Source of the DNA: Clostridiales bacterium
GTDB taxonomy: Bacteria > Bacillota > Clostridia > Clostridiales > Clostridiaceae
Reading direction: 5' to 3'
NCBI GenBank assembly: GCA_012519845.1
Contig: JAAYPK010000019.1
Coordinates: forward strand, 1 to 64,000
DNA: 64,000 bases
This document shows, piece by piece, positions 27,326 to 36,218 of the stretch; the stretch's first letter is position 1, and every line of letters starts with the position of its first letter. A model generated the notes under the pieces. It did no database searches and had not been told where the DNA came from. It saw only the letters and a program-made list of their open reading frames with translations. The position numbers and the translations under genes are program-made.

Positions 27326-28023
27326 TTGTTATTTTCTCCTCCAACTCCAAAATCAGTGTTATTGTAAAGTATTTCTATATTCTCATTTTCTTCTAAATAC
27401 CCATATTTCTCTTTAAACCAGTGAATTAACTTCTCATCCCTTTTAAACTCTGTAGTATTATTTACCCAGATATTAATACATCCTCTTTCAAAGTATTTTA
27501 ATAAATACTCTATATCTTTATCTATACTTTCTTTCTTTTGTCCTTGAATACCAACTAATAAACATATTGAATCATAATACTTTGCCACATCTTTTGGTGA
27601 TTCTATAATAATACCTTTATTTAGAATATTGTTTCTAAAATCATCATCAAAGGTTTCTATTCCTACTTTGTATATTATAGGAATATTAAAAAAATCTCTT
27701 AATTCCCTTAATCTTTTTCTATATATCCAGTGTGCTTCAAATATTAAGGTATTAATATTTTTTTCAATAACAATCTTTTTTATTCTTTCAAGGGTTTTTT
27801 GAGGAACTTCAAATATACTACCTGAATTAATCACTTCAAGCCTTCCATACTTTCCAGTTACCTTGTTAAGCTCAATTTCATTAAGCTCCTCATTACTTTT
27901 TTCATCACTACTATTATCATCTATGTAATCACAAAATTTACATCTTCCCCATTTGCATGGACTACCTTTTAGCAAAAGAATTTCTCTTTGATTTTTATTT
28001 GTTACTTCACTATATCTTTCCAT
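27322..28023 (-). CDS. queL: Radical SAM enzyme, probable queuine lyase
   Basis: A 233-residue radical SAM protein. The cluster cysteines are Cys23, Cys28 and Cys31, giving CX4CX2C instead of the canonical CX3CX2C. The rest shows a short TIM-barrel core (LEVINSGSIFEVP, IIYKVGIETFDDDFR, VGIQG). In clostridia a radical SAM enzyme named QueL converts salvaged queuine to preQ1 and is encoded with QueT-like transporters. The partnership with queT and the preQ1-I-like leader support that assignment here. The function is inferred from context. The ATG has a GAAAGGAAG site. Confidence 0.7.
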   Translation of the reverse strand: MERYSEVTNKNQREILLLKGSPCKWGRCKFCDYIDDNSSDEKSNEELNEIELNKVTGKYGRLEVINSGSIFEVPQKTLERIKKIVIEKNINTLIFEAHWIYRKRLRELRDFFNIPIIYKVGIETFDDDFRNNILNKGIIIESPKDVAKYYDSICLLVGIQGQKKESIDKDIEYLLKYFERGCINIWVNNTTEFKRDEKLIHWFKEKYGYLEENENIEILYNNTDFGVGGENNK

Positions 28024-28118
28024 TAATCTTCCTTTCTATAAAGTGGCATTTAATTTTCATAATTTCCTATTATTTATCCACAGTTAGAAGTTATTATAAT
28101 TTCCTAAAGAATAAAAAA

Positions 28119-28138
28119 ATCCGCCTAAAAAGGCGGAT
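28119..28138 (-). terminator. Terminator in the queL leader, probable riboswitch expression platform
   Basis: ATCCGCC and GGCGGAT form a perfect stem followed on the minus strand by seven T. It lies about 50 bases after the preQ1-like aptamer and about 95 bases before the queL start. The aptamer tail AAGGC could pair with GCCTT of the terminator's 5' side, which would make an antiterminator when no ligand is bound. Confidence 0.8.
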
Positions 28139-28186
28139 CAAAATAAAATATATCATAAAAAGATATAAATACTCTTATTTTTATAT

Positions 28187-28226
28187 GCCTTAGTTTTGTT
28201 TTATGACAGGAGGCTTTCGAACTGTC
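28187..28226 (-). ncRNA. preQ1-I riboswitch aptamer
   Basis: Read on the minus strand: stem GACAG/CTGTC closing the loop TTCGAAAGCCTC, followed by the A-rich tail ATAAAACAAAACTAAGGC. In preQ1-I aptamers the A-rich tail docks in the stem minor groove and its last bases pair with the loop; here AGGC can pair with GCCT of the loop. The tail resembles that of the Bacillus and Thermoanaerobacter aptamers. It controls queL-queT, a fitting target. The call is by eye, without a covariance model. Confidence 0.75.
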
Positions 28227-28246
28227 TCTATTAAATTACCAAATGT

Positions 28247-28275
28247 ATTATATATTATTTATACACATAAATCAA
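28247..28275 (-). promoter_or_regulatory. Promoter of the queL-queT operon
   Basis: TTGATT (28270-28275) and TATAAT (28247-28252) are 17 bases apart on the minus strand. The aptamer begins about 20 bases downstream of the -10 box. Confidence 0.6.
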
Positions 28276-28287
28276 CAATTATATTAC

Positions 28288-29571
28288 TTAATTGAATGCT
28301 TGTTCTAAATCATATATTATATCATCAATATGTTCTGTTCCAATTGAAAGTCTTATAGTATTAGGTTTTATTCCTGAACCTAATAATTCTTCCTCATTCA
28401 TTTGTGAATGAGTTGTACTTGCTGGATGAATAACTAATGACTTAACATCTGCCACATTTGCAAGTAATGAGAAAATTTCAAGCTTATCAATAAATTCTTG
28501 AGCTTCTTTTGCCCCACCTTTTATTTCAAAAGTGAATATTGATCCTCCACCATTTGGATAATATTTTCTATATAATTCATTATAAGGACTATCTTTTAAT
28601 GATGGATGATTAACCTTTTCAACTTTAGGATGCTTGCTTAAAAAATCTACTACTTTTAAAGCATTTTCTACATGTCTTTCAACTCTTAATGATAATGTTT
28701 CTAAACCTTGTAATAAAAGGAATGCATTAAATGGACTAATAGCTGCTCCAGTATCTCTTAAAATAATAGCTCTAATTCTTGTAACATATGCAGCTGGTCC
28801 TACAGCTTCAGCAAATTTTATTCCGTGATAACTAGGATCTGCTTCTGTTAATTGTGGAAACTTTCCTGACTCAATCCAATTAAACTTTCCTGAATCAACT
28901 ATAACACCACCTAAAGAAGTACCATGTCCTCCAATAAATTTAGTTGCAGAATGAATTACAATATCTGCTCCATGTTCAATTGGTCTAAATAAATATGGTG
29001 TGGCAAAAGTACTATCTACAATTAATGGTATTTTATGAGAATGTGCAATATCTGCTAGCTTGTCAATATCAATTATATCGCAATTAGGATTTCCTAATGA
29101 TTCAATATATATTGCCTTAGTATTTTCTTGAATTGCATTTTCAAAATTCTTTAAGTTTCCCCCATCTACAAATGTTGTTGTTACACCATTAGCTGGGAAA
29201 GTATGAGCTAATAGATTATATGTTCCACCATATATTGTTTTAGAAGATACAATATGATCCCCTGACTTTGTAATATTTTGTAATGCATAAGTAACTGCTG
29301 CTGCTCCAGATGCCACCGCTAATGCTGCTACTCCACCTTCAAGCGCTGCAATACGTTTTTCAAATACATCTTGTGTTGAATTTGTTAATCTTCCATAAAT
29401 ATTTCCTGCATCTGATAAATTAAATCTAGCGGCAGCATGGGCTGAATTTTTAAACACATAAGAAGTTGTTTGATATATTGGTACTGCTCTTGAATCTGTA
29501 GCAGGATCTGGTTGTTCTTGACCTACATGTAATTGTAAAGTTTCAAATTTTAATTTTCTTTCACTCTTCAT
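28288..29571 (-). CDS. metY: O-acetylhomoserine sulfhydrylase
   Basis: A PLP enzyme of the Cys/Met metabolism family, about 427 residues, which makes homocysteine from O-acetylhomoserine and sulfide. The N-terminus ([32 protein letters not shown]) and the PLP-lysine motif [12 protein letters not shown] are characteristic, and the length separates it from the shorter cystathionine enzymes. The frame opens at 29577, but spacing from the AGGGGG site favours the ATG at 29571 (MKSERKLKF). I see no S-box or T-box in its 150-base upstream region. Confidence 0.93.
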   Translation of the reverse strand: MKSERKLKFETLQLHVGQEQPDPATDSRAVPIYQTTSYVFKNSAHAAARFNLSDAGNIYGRLTNSTQDVFEKRIAALEGGVAALAVASGAAAVTYALQNITKSGDHIVSSKTIYGGTYNLLAHTFPANGVTTTFVDGGNLKNFENAIQENTKAIYIESLGNPNCDIIDIDKLADIAHSHKIPLIVDSTFATPYLFRPIEHGADIVIHSATKFIGGHGTSLGGVIVDSGKFNWIESGKFPQLTEADPSYHGIKFAEAVGPAAYVTRIRAIILRDTGAAISPFNAFLLLQGLETLSLRVERHVENALKVVDFLSKHPKVEKVNHPSLKDSPYNELYRKYYPNGGGSIFTFEIKGGAKEAQEFIDKLEIFSLLANVADVKSLVIHPASTTHSQMNEEELLGSGIKPNTIRLSIGTEHIDDIIYDLEQAFN

Positions 29572-29620
29572 TATCATTTCCCCCTATTTCATGTTTTATG
29601 TATATGTTTACTATGTTTTA

Positions 29621-29649
29621 ATATTACTATTATTATTCTATATTGTCAA
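29621..29649 (-). promoter_or_regulatory. Promoter of metY
   Basis: TTGACA (29644-29649) and TAATAT (29621-29626) are 17 bases apart on the minus strand. The -35 box lies inside a small palindrome, ATATTG-A-CAATAT (29640-29652), which could be an operator. Confidence 0.55.
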
Positions 29650-29682
29650 TATAAATATCCTTTTATAAATAATAACCAACAA

Positions 29683-29721
29683 AGGGGGTATGTTGCAAGA
29701 CTTTTTTGCTACATATCCCCT
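29683..29721 (-). terminator. Hairpin after the EIIC-EAL gene
   Basis: Arms AGGGGATATGTAGCAA and TTGCAACATACCCCCT (minus strand, one mismatch and a wobble) directly follow the stop codon. The T-run after it is short. Confidence 0.65.
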
Positions 29722-29726
29722 ATTAA

Positions 29727-31865
29727 TTATTTAATATTAACTAAGAATCCAGTATCAATTTTATTTAATAAATCTTGTAATAACACCGGCTTGCAATAAT
29801 AATATCCTTGAAAAACATTACATCCTAATTCAAGTAACTTATCCCTTTGCAAACTTGTCTCTACACACTCAGAAATAATAGTAAAATTTAAATCTTTACT
29901 TAAAAACACTATAGATGAAATAATATCTGAATTTCTTTTATTAGCTTCAATATTTTTGGTTATACTTCCATCTAGCTTGATAACATCAAAATTATAATTT
30001 TGTAGATATTTTAGAGATGTATGACCCATTCCAAAATCATCTATAATTATTTTATGTCCTTTATTTTTTAATGATAATAATTTCTGTTCTACAGAATCTA
30101 AGTTTAATAATGCATCATGTTCTGTAATTTCTATCCAAAGATTTTTTCTATTTAATTTATTGTTAATAACTGTTGAGTCTATCATATCTTCAAATTCATT
30201 TTGTAATAATGACTCGGCTGTAATATTTACAGATAATTTAATTGAAGATGATACTTTTTCATTTAATTCTTTTAAACTTTTACCAGCTTCCCTAAAAATC
30301 AAATTTTCTAATTTAGAAAGTATTTTTCCTTCTTTTGCTATTGCTATAATTAAAGGTGGATATATTTCCCCTCCTATTGGATGTTTCCATCTAAGTAATG
30401 CTTCAACTCCTATTATTCTACCTTTTTCATCTACTTGAGGTTGATATACTAAAAATAACTTATTATCTTTAATATCATTTTTCAAATCACATAATAATAA
30501 CTTAGCTGCTCGTCCTACTTGATCATTTCTACTTAAAAATTCAGTTTTATTATTTATTCCTTCCGCTTCTTTTACTATACTTATTAATTTATTAATATTA
30601 TTTTTAATTGTTAAATCAATTTTTTCATCATATATTTTTATAAAAGGTTTGTATATTATTACCCCTATAATTATTAATATTACTTGCATTATACTTCCCT
30701 TTATAGACCCAGTTGCCACATATCCACTTATTATTATAGGAGTTGTCCATTCAACAGATTGAATTGTAAGCGGAACTAATGAAAAATACATGGCAAAATA
30801 GCTTATTAAAGTAAAAAGAATTGGTATTAAAATAAATGGAATTATAAATATTGGATTTAATACAATTGGTAATCCAAAATACATTATTTCGCTTATATTA
30901 AAAATTACTGGAATACTACTTAATTTACATAACTTTTTTAATTCTTTTTTCTTTGAGAATAAATAAATAGCAATAACTAAACATACTATAGCACCTGCTC
31001 CCCCCATATTGACATAAGTATCAATAGAAGTTTTTGTAATTATTTGACTTGGCTCCATGCCATTCATTATATTCACATTATTTATGCCTATTCCACTTTC
31101 AAATGAATTATATGCAATGTTAGATAAAACATTACTACCGTGAATTCCCAAAAAAAACATTCCTTGTACTAAAAACATATATAGTATGCCTGCAAAAAGA
31201 TTAGATTCTATTTGATTGAATATTTTATCTGCTATGTCTGAAAACAATGATTGTAGACCATACTCTCCAAAAAATATATTTATTATTTGCCATATAATTA
31301 AGAAAAATATGATAATTATTGCTGCTGGTATAATTCCTTTAATTGAATCTTCAAAAACAGAATCAACCCCATTTATATGATCTAGTTTGTTAAATATTTT
31401 AGATGATATAATTTTAATAAATAGCTTACTTGATATTACAGATATGAAAATTGCAGTAAACATTCCACTTTGAGAAAATTGTTCTATACTAAATTCACTA
31501 TTAGTAATACCTAAAATAATCATATAAGAAGACATTGACACTATTGGCAATATTATATTGTTAATTTTATTTTTACAACATAATTCTGAATAACTATAAC
31601 TTATTGTTAATACCATACAAAGAGAAAGTACCCCCAAAGTACTTCTATTTATTAATTCTAGAATATTATAAATTTTCCCATCAGCAAAATTCACAATAAA
31701 ATTTTGATATAAAGTAATTGGCATATACTCTAATACTATGGCAAAAGCTCCAATAATAATTATTGGAATTGTCATAATAAAACCTTTTTTTATTGCTTGA
31801 AACATCCTTTTTTCTTCAAAATATATGGATATTTCGAATAAATATTTTATAAACTTATCTCTCAT
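29727..31865 (-). CDS. PTS EIIC-like membrane domain fused to an EAL domain (putative c-di-GMP phosphodiesterase)
   Basis: A 712-residue protein. Residues 1 to about 430 form a ten-helix EIIC domain of the lactose/cellobiose type (SxNMGGAGAIVCLVIAIYLF-like, GLPIVLNPIFIIPFI). From about 455 to 705 there is an EAL domain with the expected active-site motifs: EALLRW, SVNIT, EITEH, IDDFGMGHTS, IKLDGS, ECVET and QGYYYCKP, so hydrolysis of c-di-GMP is likely. No EIIA or EIIB partner is encoded nearby, so the EIIC part may act as a sugar sensor. It is a single gene between metY and an HD-domain gene. The combination suggests coupling of a nutrient signal to c-di-GMP; that role is inference. Confidence 0.85.
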   Translation of the reverse strand: MRDKFIKYLFEISIYFEEKRMFQAIKKGFIMTIPIIIIGAFAIVLEYMPITLYQNFIVNFADGKIYNILELINRSTLGVLSLCMVLTISYSYSELCCKNKINNIILPIVSMSSYMIILGITNSEFSIEQFSQSGMFTAIFISVISSKLFIKIISSKIFNKLDHINGVDSVFEDSIKGIIPAAIIIIFFLIIWQIINIFFGEYGLQSLFSDIADKIFNQIESNLFAGILYMFLVQGMFFLGIHGSNVLSNIAYNSFESGIGINNVNIMNGMEPSQIITKTSIDTYVNMGGAGAIVCLVIAIYLFSKKKELKKLCKLSSIPVIFNISEIMYFGLPIVLNPIFIIPFILIPILFTLISYFAMYFSLVPLTIQSVEWTTPIIISGYVATGSIKGSIMQVILIIIGVIIYKPFIKIYDEKIDLTIKNNINKLISIVKEAEGINNKTEFLSRNDQVGRAAKLLLCDLKNDIKDNKLFLVYQPQVDEKGRIIGVEALLRWKHPIGGEIYPPLIIAIAKEGKILSKLENLIFREAGKSLKELNEKVSSSIKLSVNITAESLLQNEFEDMIDSTVINNKLNRKNLWIEITEHDALLNLDSVEQKLLSLKNKGHKIIIDDFGMGHTSLKYLQNYNFDVIKLDGSITKNIEANKRNSDIISSIVFLSKDLNFTIISECVETSLQRDKLLELGCNVFQGYYYCKPVLLQDLLNKIDTGFLVNIK

Positions 31866-32001
31866 AAAATTCTTTACCTTCCTTGGTTATTTACAATTTG
31901 TTAATAAAATTTAATGAAATTTAATATTTACTAATATTTTTGTATATATACCACTATATTTTATCATATTTTGTCAAATGTTTCAATATTTAAAAAAAAA
32001 A

Positions 32002-32039
32002 AAAATCATAAGCCTCAAAATATGAGAACTTATGATTTT
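32002..32039 (-). terminator. Terminator after the HD-domain gene
   Basis: AAAATCATAAG and CTTATGATTTT arms with an inner CTCA/TGAG pairing are followed on the minus strand by about twelve T. The hairpin begins two bases past the stop codon. Confidence 0.9.
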
Positions 32040-32040
32040 C

Positions 32041-32631
32041 TTATTTATCCTGCAAAGCTTTAGATTTTACTCCTTCCTCCACAATGTCTAAAACTAATTG
32101 CCAAAGTTCATTAGATGTCTCTTTAATTATTGACATTCTTTCTAAAACCATTGATTTAGATGTTTTATTTTTTCTCCAAGACTCTCCCTTATTTGATATA
32201 TTCAGTATTATTGGTTGTAATCTATCTAAAGTATTGGCATATTTACTTTCTATAGTTTTCATTTCCTCAAATTCTTTCCATAATTCAAAAATTATCTTTC
32301 CTTGATCCTCTGGCAAAATGTTGAATATCCTGTTAGCAGCTTTTAACTCTCTGTTTTTTTTATCTTTGTTTGCCTCTTTATCATAGCAAAACGTATCCCC
32401 TGCATCTATTTCAACCAAATCATGAATTATAACCATATTTATAACTTTTTCTAAATCAAGTTCTTCTTTTATATATTCTTTTAAAATAGGTGCCATTAAA
32501 GCTAAATGCCAAGAATGTTCTGCATCGTTTTCCATTCTCTTTGAATTTAATAAAATAGTTCTTCTTAGAACTTCTTTTGCCTTATCAACTTCTACAATAA
32601 ACTCTATTTGCTTTAATAATCTGTTTTCCAT
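32041..32631 (-). CDS. HD-domain phosphohydrolase, 5'-nucleotidase-like
   Basis: A 196-residue HD protein of the HDDC2/YfbR type. The metal ligands are visible as His39 (ENDAEHSW), His70-Asp71 (IIHDLVEIDAGD) and a later aspartate (TLDRLQP). Relatives remove phosphate from deoxynucleoside 5'-monophosphates; the substrate here is not determined. It follows manA by 21 bases and is probably co-transcribed with it. Confidence 0.8.
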   Translation of the reverse strand: MENRLLKQIEFIVEVDKAKEVLRRTILLNSKRMENDAEHSWHLALMAPILKEYIKEELDLEKVINMVIIHDLVEIDAGDTFCYDKEANKDKKNRELKAANRIFNILPEDQGKIIFELWKEFEEMKTIESKYANTLDRLQPIILNISNKGESWRKNKTSKSMVLERMSIIKETSNELWQLVLDIVEEGVKSKALQDK

Positions 32632-32652
32632 TATTTCACCCTTTCATTTATT

Positions 32653-33585
32653 TTAACTAGGATAAGTATTAATTATTTCTAAATTCCCTTTTATATAGTA
32701 TTCCCCTAAATTTGCTGGAATAAAATAACTATCACCTAATCTAATTATTTCTTCTCTTCTTTCATGTATAATTTTCCCTTCTCCACTTACGCATGTAATT
32801 ATATTGAAATGTTCTATATTACTTGTCATATTAAGTTCTTTTTCAATAATATATTTTTCCACATTAAAATATTTATTTTTATTGAGTAATATTTTTATAT
32901 TTCCATTATTAATATCATAATTATTTTTACTTCTATTTATTTTTGAAGAAAAATCTATTACATCAAGAGCTTTATCTACATGAAGTTCTCTTCCACGATG
33001 AAAATCATAAACTCTATAAGTTAAATCACTGTTCTGTTGAATTTCTAGTATAATTATACCCTTACCTATCCCATGAATAGTCCCACTATTAATAATAAAA
33101 AAGTCACCTTTCTTAACCTTAATAATATTTAAATATTGAAATATACTTTTATCTTTTATAGCTTTGGAAAATATATCCTTATCGCAATTATTAGTTCCTA
33201 ATACTATTTCTGAATCTTTCTCTGCATCTAATATATACCAAGCTTCTGTTTTTCCACTATCATTTTCATTTTCTTTAGCATATTTATCATCTGGATGAAC
33301 TTGTATCGACAGCTTATCACTTGTACTAATTATTTTAACTAGTAATGGAAATTTATCTATAGATACTTTTGTTCCTAAGAATTGTTCACCAAATATTTCT
33401 GATATTTCCTTAATAGTTTTTCCTTTTAAGCTACCATTTAAAGCTATATTTTCACATTTTAAATTACTTGATATATCAAAGCTTTCTCCAATATCTCCTT
33501 CTGGAATTACTCTATTTATTTTTTCTAAAGACCTTCCTCCCCATATTTTGGGGTAATATATACTTTTAAAAATAATTGGATACAT
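32653..33585 (-). CDS. manA: Mannose-6-phosphate isomerase, class I
   Basis: A 310-residue cupin enzyme of the short Bacillus type, interconverting mannose 6-phosphate and fructose 6-phosphate. The zinc ligands Gln95 and His97 (SIQVHPDD), Glu114 (GKTEAWYI) and His171 (GTIHGIGKG) are in place. A GGAGTG site precedes the ATG. The HD gene follows. Confidence 0.92.
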   Translation of the reverse strand: MYPIIFKSIYYPKIWGGRSLEKINRVIPEGDIGESFDISSNLKCENIALNGSLKGKTIKEISEIFGEQFLGTKVSIDKFPLLVKIISTSDKLSIQVHPDDKYAKENENDSGKTEAWYILDAEKDSEIVLGTNNCDKDIFSKAIKDKSIFQYLNIIKVKKGDFFIINSGTIHGIGKGIIILEIQQNSDLTYRVYDFHRGRELHVDKALDVIDFSSKINRSKNNYDINNGNIKILLNKNKYFNVEKYIIEKELNMTSNIEHFNIITCVSGEGKIIHERREEIIRLGDSYFIPANLGEYYIKGNLEIINTYPS

Positions 33586-33656
33586 AATTTCACTCCATAG
33601 TATTTTTATAAATATATATTCATTTCTTATAGATACTATGTTATATTGCTATAATC

Positions 33657-34466
33657 TCAATAAAGTATAGTTAATAATAAGCTTATACTTGATAATATAA
33701 ATGAAATACCAAGAAATAATCTTCCTTTATATTTTATTTGCTTCTTTTCAAAATACTTTCTTAATAGTAATAATATAAACATTACGATTAACACCAATAA
33801 AATATACAATAATATATTCAAAACATTGTTTAAGAATACACTGCCAGTAATGGCTAATCCTCTTCCGCCTAAAAATAAAGCCACGAATAGACATACTCCA
33901 GTATACCTATGTAATAAATTTATTTTTTCATAATTAATTGAATTTAAGGCCAATAAAAAAGCTACCGCCCCTGGAATTAATCCTAAATTTAATATATTTA
34001 CACCATTAACTAATTGAAATCCTTCTATATTATAAAGAGACAATGAATAATTACATTTAACAGCTACTGTTAAAATTGATATTATAATAGGTATTTCAAA
34101 TAATAAACTTTTAAATATGTTAATATAATAATTTTTACCTTTAAATAATAGAACTACTATTGATATTGTAAAAAAACTTATTACAAGAACTAAATCGTTA
34201 TTTTTTGAAGTGAATATGTTATGGTACATAGGAATAAATATTAGTATTAGTAATAAGAAAATAGCACAAATGAAATTAATAGCATTAATAACTTTGTTGT
34301 TTTTAAATATTTTTGTTATATAAGAAATATCTTTTTCTTTCATTATTTTCTTATTATCCCCTAAAGACACTTCAAATTTCTTTTCAAATATTAATATTAT
34401 TAATATAATTGAAATTGCAAAGATGCCACTTGGAAATATAAATAAATTTAATAAACTATGAAACAC
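33657..34466 (-). CDS. Polytopic membrane protein of unknown family
   Basis: About 269 residues with eight predicted membrane helices and short loops. I recognise no family motif. The frame is open from an ATG at 34493, but the ribosome site AAGGAGG lies after that codon, so the GTG at 34466 (VFHSLLNLF) is the likely start. It is separated from manA by about 70 bases and is divergent to the next plus-strand gene. No function is proposed. Confidence 0.6.
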   Translation of the reverse strand: MFHSLLNLFIFPSGIFAISIILIILIFEKKFEVSLGDNKKIMKEKDISYITKIFKNNKVINAINFICAIFLLLILIFIPMYHNIFTSKNNDLVLVISFFTISIVVLLFKGKNYYINIFKSLLFEIPIIISILTVAVKCNYSLSLYNIEGFQLVNGVNILNLGLIPGAVAFLLALNSINYEKINLLHRYTGVCLFVALFLGGRGLAITGSVFLNNVLNILLYILLVLIVMFILLLLRKYFEKKQIKYKGRLFLGISFILSSISLLLTILY

Positions 34467-34635
34467 CTTAATTTCCTCCTTGTTACACTTCATATTTCTA
34501 ATAATAACAAAAATCTAAATTAAGGTAAACTTTCATTAGTTATTTTATATGGTTAAAAAAACTATTGTATGATATAATATTTTTTATTGAGAATGTGTGT
34601 ATAACTACACAATTACATATTAAAGGAGTTTTGCT

Positions 34636-35046
34636 ATGGGATTTAGAGATAAACTTGATAAGTATTTTAGAGATTCATATTTTGAAAAGTACGGAGATAG
34701 AATAACAAGTGCTTCTGGTACTGTTGTTTCAATAAAATTCAAAGAAAAAAATTATATTATAATTAAAAGCTTAATTGTAGAAATGGTAATTAAATCAGAT
34801 GTTAGTAAAGGAATTGTTAAAGCCCGTTACAAAAAAAGACGTTGGTTTAAGAAAGTTGAATTTATTTCTGTAAAAGCTGGTCATAAAGTTATGCTTATGG
34901 GTCTTAAAGGCGTTAAGGGTAAGAAGGACTCAGATGTTATTCAAATCCAGAATGTACTTAATCTAACAACTAAAAAGGATTTAGTTCCTATTGATCATTC
35001 TCAGCTAAAAAAATCTAGACAGCAAGCTGGCAGAATGAGATATTAA
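34636..35046 (+). CDS. Basic protein of unknown function, 136 residues
   Basis: A strongly basic soluble protein with an AAAGGAG site, a TATAAT about 60 bases upstream and a terminator at its end, so the gene is real. The N-terminal part is helical (MGFRDKLDKYFRDSYFEKYG). The middle looks like a small beta-barrel (GTVVSIKFKEKNYIIIKSLI), and the C-terminus is rich in Lys, Arg and Gln (SRQQAGRMRY). The charge would suit nucleic-acid binding, but I recognise no family. Confidence 0.7.
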   Translation: MGFRDKLDKYFRDSYFEKYGDRITSASGTVVSIKFKEKNYIIIKSLIVEMVIKSDVSKGIVKARYKKRRWFKKVEFISVKAGHKVMLMGLKGVKGKKDSDVIQIQNVLNLTTKKDLVPIDHSQLKKSRQQAGRMRY

Positions 35047-35049
35047 AAG

Positions 35050-35085
35050 TACAGACCATGTAGTTAAAATACTACATGTTCTGTA
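35050..35085. terminator. Shared terminator at the convergent ends of the 136-residue gene and thiI
   Basis: TACAGACCATGTAGT pairs with ACTACATGTTCTGTA with a single mismatch and is followed on the plus strand by TTTTTT. The hairpin includes the thiI stop codon, so the two genes share it. Confidence 0.8.
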
Positions 35086-36218
35086 TTTTTTATTGCCTTA
35101 TTAACCAATTCTTCAATATTTAATACACTTTCACCTTTTATAATTCCTTCTAATTGAGGCTTTGTTTTGGGATGTTTTGGTACAAATATAGTACAACAGT
35201 CCTCATAAGGTAATATAGAAGTTTCAAAAGTTCCTATTTTTCTTGATATTTCTATTATATCTTCCTTGTCCATTGCAATTAATGGTCTAAACACTGGTCT
35301 ATCAGCACAATCTGTACTTACAACCAATCCTTCCATAGTTTGACTTGCAACCTGGCCTATACTCTCTCCCGTTGAAACTGAATCTATTTTAAGATTCTCT
35401 GCTAAAGCACAAGCTATTCTCATCATAAATCTACGCATAATGATGGTTAATTCATCTTCTCTGCATTTATCAATTATTTCCATTTGAATTTCAGTAAAAG
35501 GAACAATGTATAAATTAACCTTTTCTGTATAGGTTGAAAGTATTTTTGCTAATTCACATACCTTTTCTTTTGCCCTTTCAGAAGTATAGGGATGACTATG
35601 AAAATAAACACAATTAAGAGCCACTCCTCTTCTTGCCATTAAGTACCCTGCCACCGGAGAATCTATCCCTCCTGACAACATAAGCATAGTACTTCCATTT
35701 GTTTTATATGGCAATCCTCCTGCACCTTTAACTTTATCTTTTGTACTCCATATGTAAGCATATTCCCTTAATTCTATATATATTTTTACTTCTGGATTCC
35801 TTACATCAACTGTAAGATTCTTTTTATATTTTTCTAAAATATAAGCACCAACATCTCTTGATATATCCATTGATTTGCCTGGTACATTCTTATTTGCCCT
35901 GTTTGTTTCTACTTTAAATGTATTTATATCACTTTGATTTATTTTATTTAAAGCCTCTTCTTTAACCTTATCTAAATCCAGCTCTACTTTAGTTACAAGG
36001 CATATTTCTGATATCCCAAAAATTTTCTTAACTCGATTTATGCCTTCTTCTATATCATCCACTTTAATAAAATATCTACCTGTATCAATTATTATTTCAT
36101 ATTCTAATCCTTTTAATTTATCTGATATATTATTTCTTAGTTGCTTTTCAAATTTGTTTCTATTTAATCCTTTTAAAAATATTTCCGACGCATATTTTAC
36201 TAATAATAATTTTTCCAT
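35064..36218 (-). CDS. thiI: tRNA 4-thiouridine sulfurtransferase
   Basis: A 384-residue ThiI without the C-terminal rhodanese domain of the enteric form. It has an N-terminal ferredoxin-like/THUMP region (about 60-165) and a PP-loop ATPase domain (MLMLSGGIDSPVAGYLMARRG). It adenylates U8 of tRNA and transfers sulfur to it. The ATG overlaps the stop of the cysteine desulfurase gene (TAATG), so the two are translationally coupled; the desulfurase is the evident sulfur donor. Confidence 0.95.
   Translation of the reverse strand: MEKLLLVKYASEIFLKGLNRNKFEKQLRNNISDKLKGLEYEIIIDTGRYFIKVDDIEEGINRVKKIFGISEICLVTKVELDLDKVKEEALNKINQSDINTFKVETNRANKNVPGKSMDISRDVGAYILEKYKKNLTVDVRNPEVKIYIELREYAYIWSTKDKVKGAGGLPYKTNGSTMLMLSGGIDSPVAGYLMARRGVALNCVYFHSHPYTSERAKEKVCELAKILSTYTEKVNLYIVPFTEIQMEIIDKCREDELTIIMRRFMMRIACALAENLKIDSVSTGESIGQVASQTMEGLVVSTDCADRPVFRPLIAMDKEDIIEISRKIGTFETSILPYEDCCTIFVPKHPKTKPQLEGIIKGESVLNIEELVNKAIKNTEHVVF

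Noticed and set aside
29578..29726. S-box riboswitch before metY
   Set aside because: No S-box consensus could be found; the region holds only a promoter, a small palindrome and the terminator of the preceding gene.
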